The notes beneath the pieces were generated by a model. That model was not told where the DNA came from and searched no databases. It was given only the letters and a program-made list of their open reading frames with translations. A DNA stretch of 5,532 bases from Deltaproteobacteria bacterium (lineage in GTDB: Bacteria > Desulfobacterota > UBA8473): NCBI GenBank assembly GCA_030623035.1, contig JAUXFK010000194.1, positions 1-5,532 on the forward strand. The letters are read 5' to 3'. A program made the translations under genes and the position numbers. Of the stretch, positions 5,483-5,532 are shown piece by piece; the stretch's first letter is position 1, and every line of letters begins with the position of its first letter.

Positions 5483-5488
5483 TAAATT
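5483..5488 (+). repeat. Right target-site duplication TAAATT
   Basis: This is the exact direct copy of 5344-5349, immediately outside the right terminal inverted repeat. The neighbouring bases differ on the two sides, so the duplication is six bases long. Confidence 0.6.
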
Positions 5489-5532
5489 AGAAGGAGAAAT
5501 AAAAAAGCGGAAGTGGTGATTTTTCCAGGGTA

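Larger units (their letters stand above)
5086..5532. other. 447-base stretch without an intact gene
   Basis: From left to right this stretch holds the hairpin after the dehydrogenase pair, the minus-strand dehydrogenase remnant, about 40 AT-rich bases with no recognisable signal (5302-5343), the second miniature element with its target duplication, and a short tail. In the tail, GAAGGAG at 5490-5496 looks like a ribosome site. The only ATG/GTG starts after it are GTG 5513 and GTG 5516, 16 and 19 bases downstream, too far for confidence and too close to the window edge to judge. The accumulation of broken gene and insertion suggests a rearranged junction. Confidence 0.7.

Noticed and set aside
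5513..5532. Start of a further gene at GTG 5513 or 5516 (reading VVIFPG or VIFPG)
   Set aside because: The GAAGGAG at 5490-5496 is 16 or more bases away, and only a few codons fit before the window ends, so there is no support for coding.

Overview
The window reads as chromosomal DNA of an anaerobic, moderately AT-rich bacterium. Desulfobacterota or a related deltaproteobacterial lineage is most likely. This rests on the PyrK/PyrD type (NAD-linked class 1B enzyme), the pair of pimeloyl-CoA/sterol-type acyl-CoA dehydrogenase subunits, and a short inverted-repeat element of a kind I associate with those genomes. No 16S or other marker gene is present, so the taxon is an inference.

Layout. Bases 2-145 are the open 3' end of an unrecognised gene that overlaps rimI (129-626, ribosomal-protein N-acetyltransferase) by 17 bases. 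After an 87-base gap come pyrK (714-1598) and pyrD (1608-2531), only 9 bases apart. They encode the electron-transfer and catalytic subunits of the NAD-dependent dihydroorotate dehydrogenase of pyrimidine synthesis. The next gap holds a 143-bp imperfect palindrome (2555-2697) bounded by perfect 8-bp direct repeats, which looks like an inserted miniature element. Next are two co-directional acyl-CoA dehydrogenase genes (2733-3899 and 3952-5085), each with a strong Shine-Dalgarno sequence. The last 447 bases have no intact gene. They hold a hairpin, the C-terminal remnant of a third acyl-CoA dehydrogenase on the minus strand (5125-5301), and a second miniature inverted-repeat element (5350-5482) bounded by perfect 6-bp direct repeats.

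How the genes work together. PyrK and PyrD form one enzyme: PyrK passes electrons through FAD and a [2Fe-2S] cluster between NAD(H) and the PyrD flavin. The two acyl-CoA dehydrogenases have lost complementary sets of motifs. The first keeps the flavin-ring motif and a possible catalytic glutamate but lacks the two FAD-dinucleotide motifs. The second keeps those two motifs but has lost the others. They therefore look like obligate partners building one composite FAD site per heterodimer. Their substrate cannot be read from the sequence.

The most interesting points are this split-motif dehydrogenase pair, the two different miniature elements with visible target-site duplications, and the dehydrogenase remnant between the pair and the second element. 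I see no CRISPR array, tRNA, rRNA, riboswitch or intact transposase.
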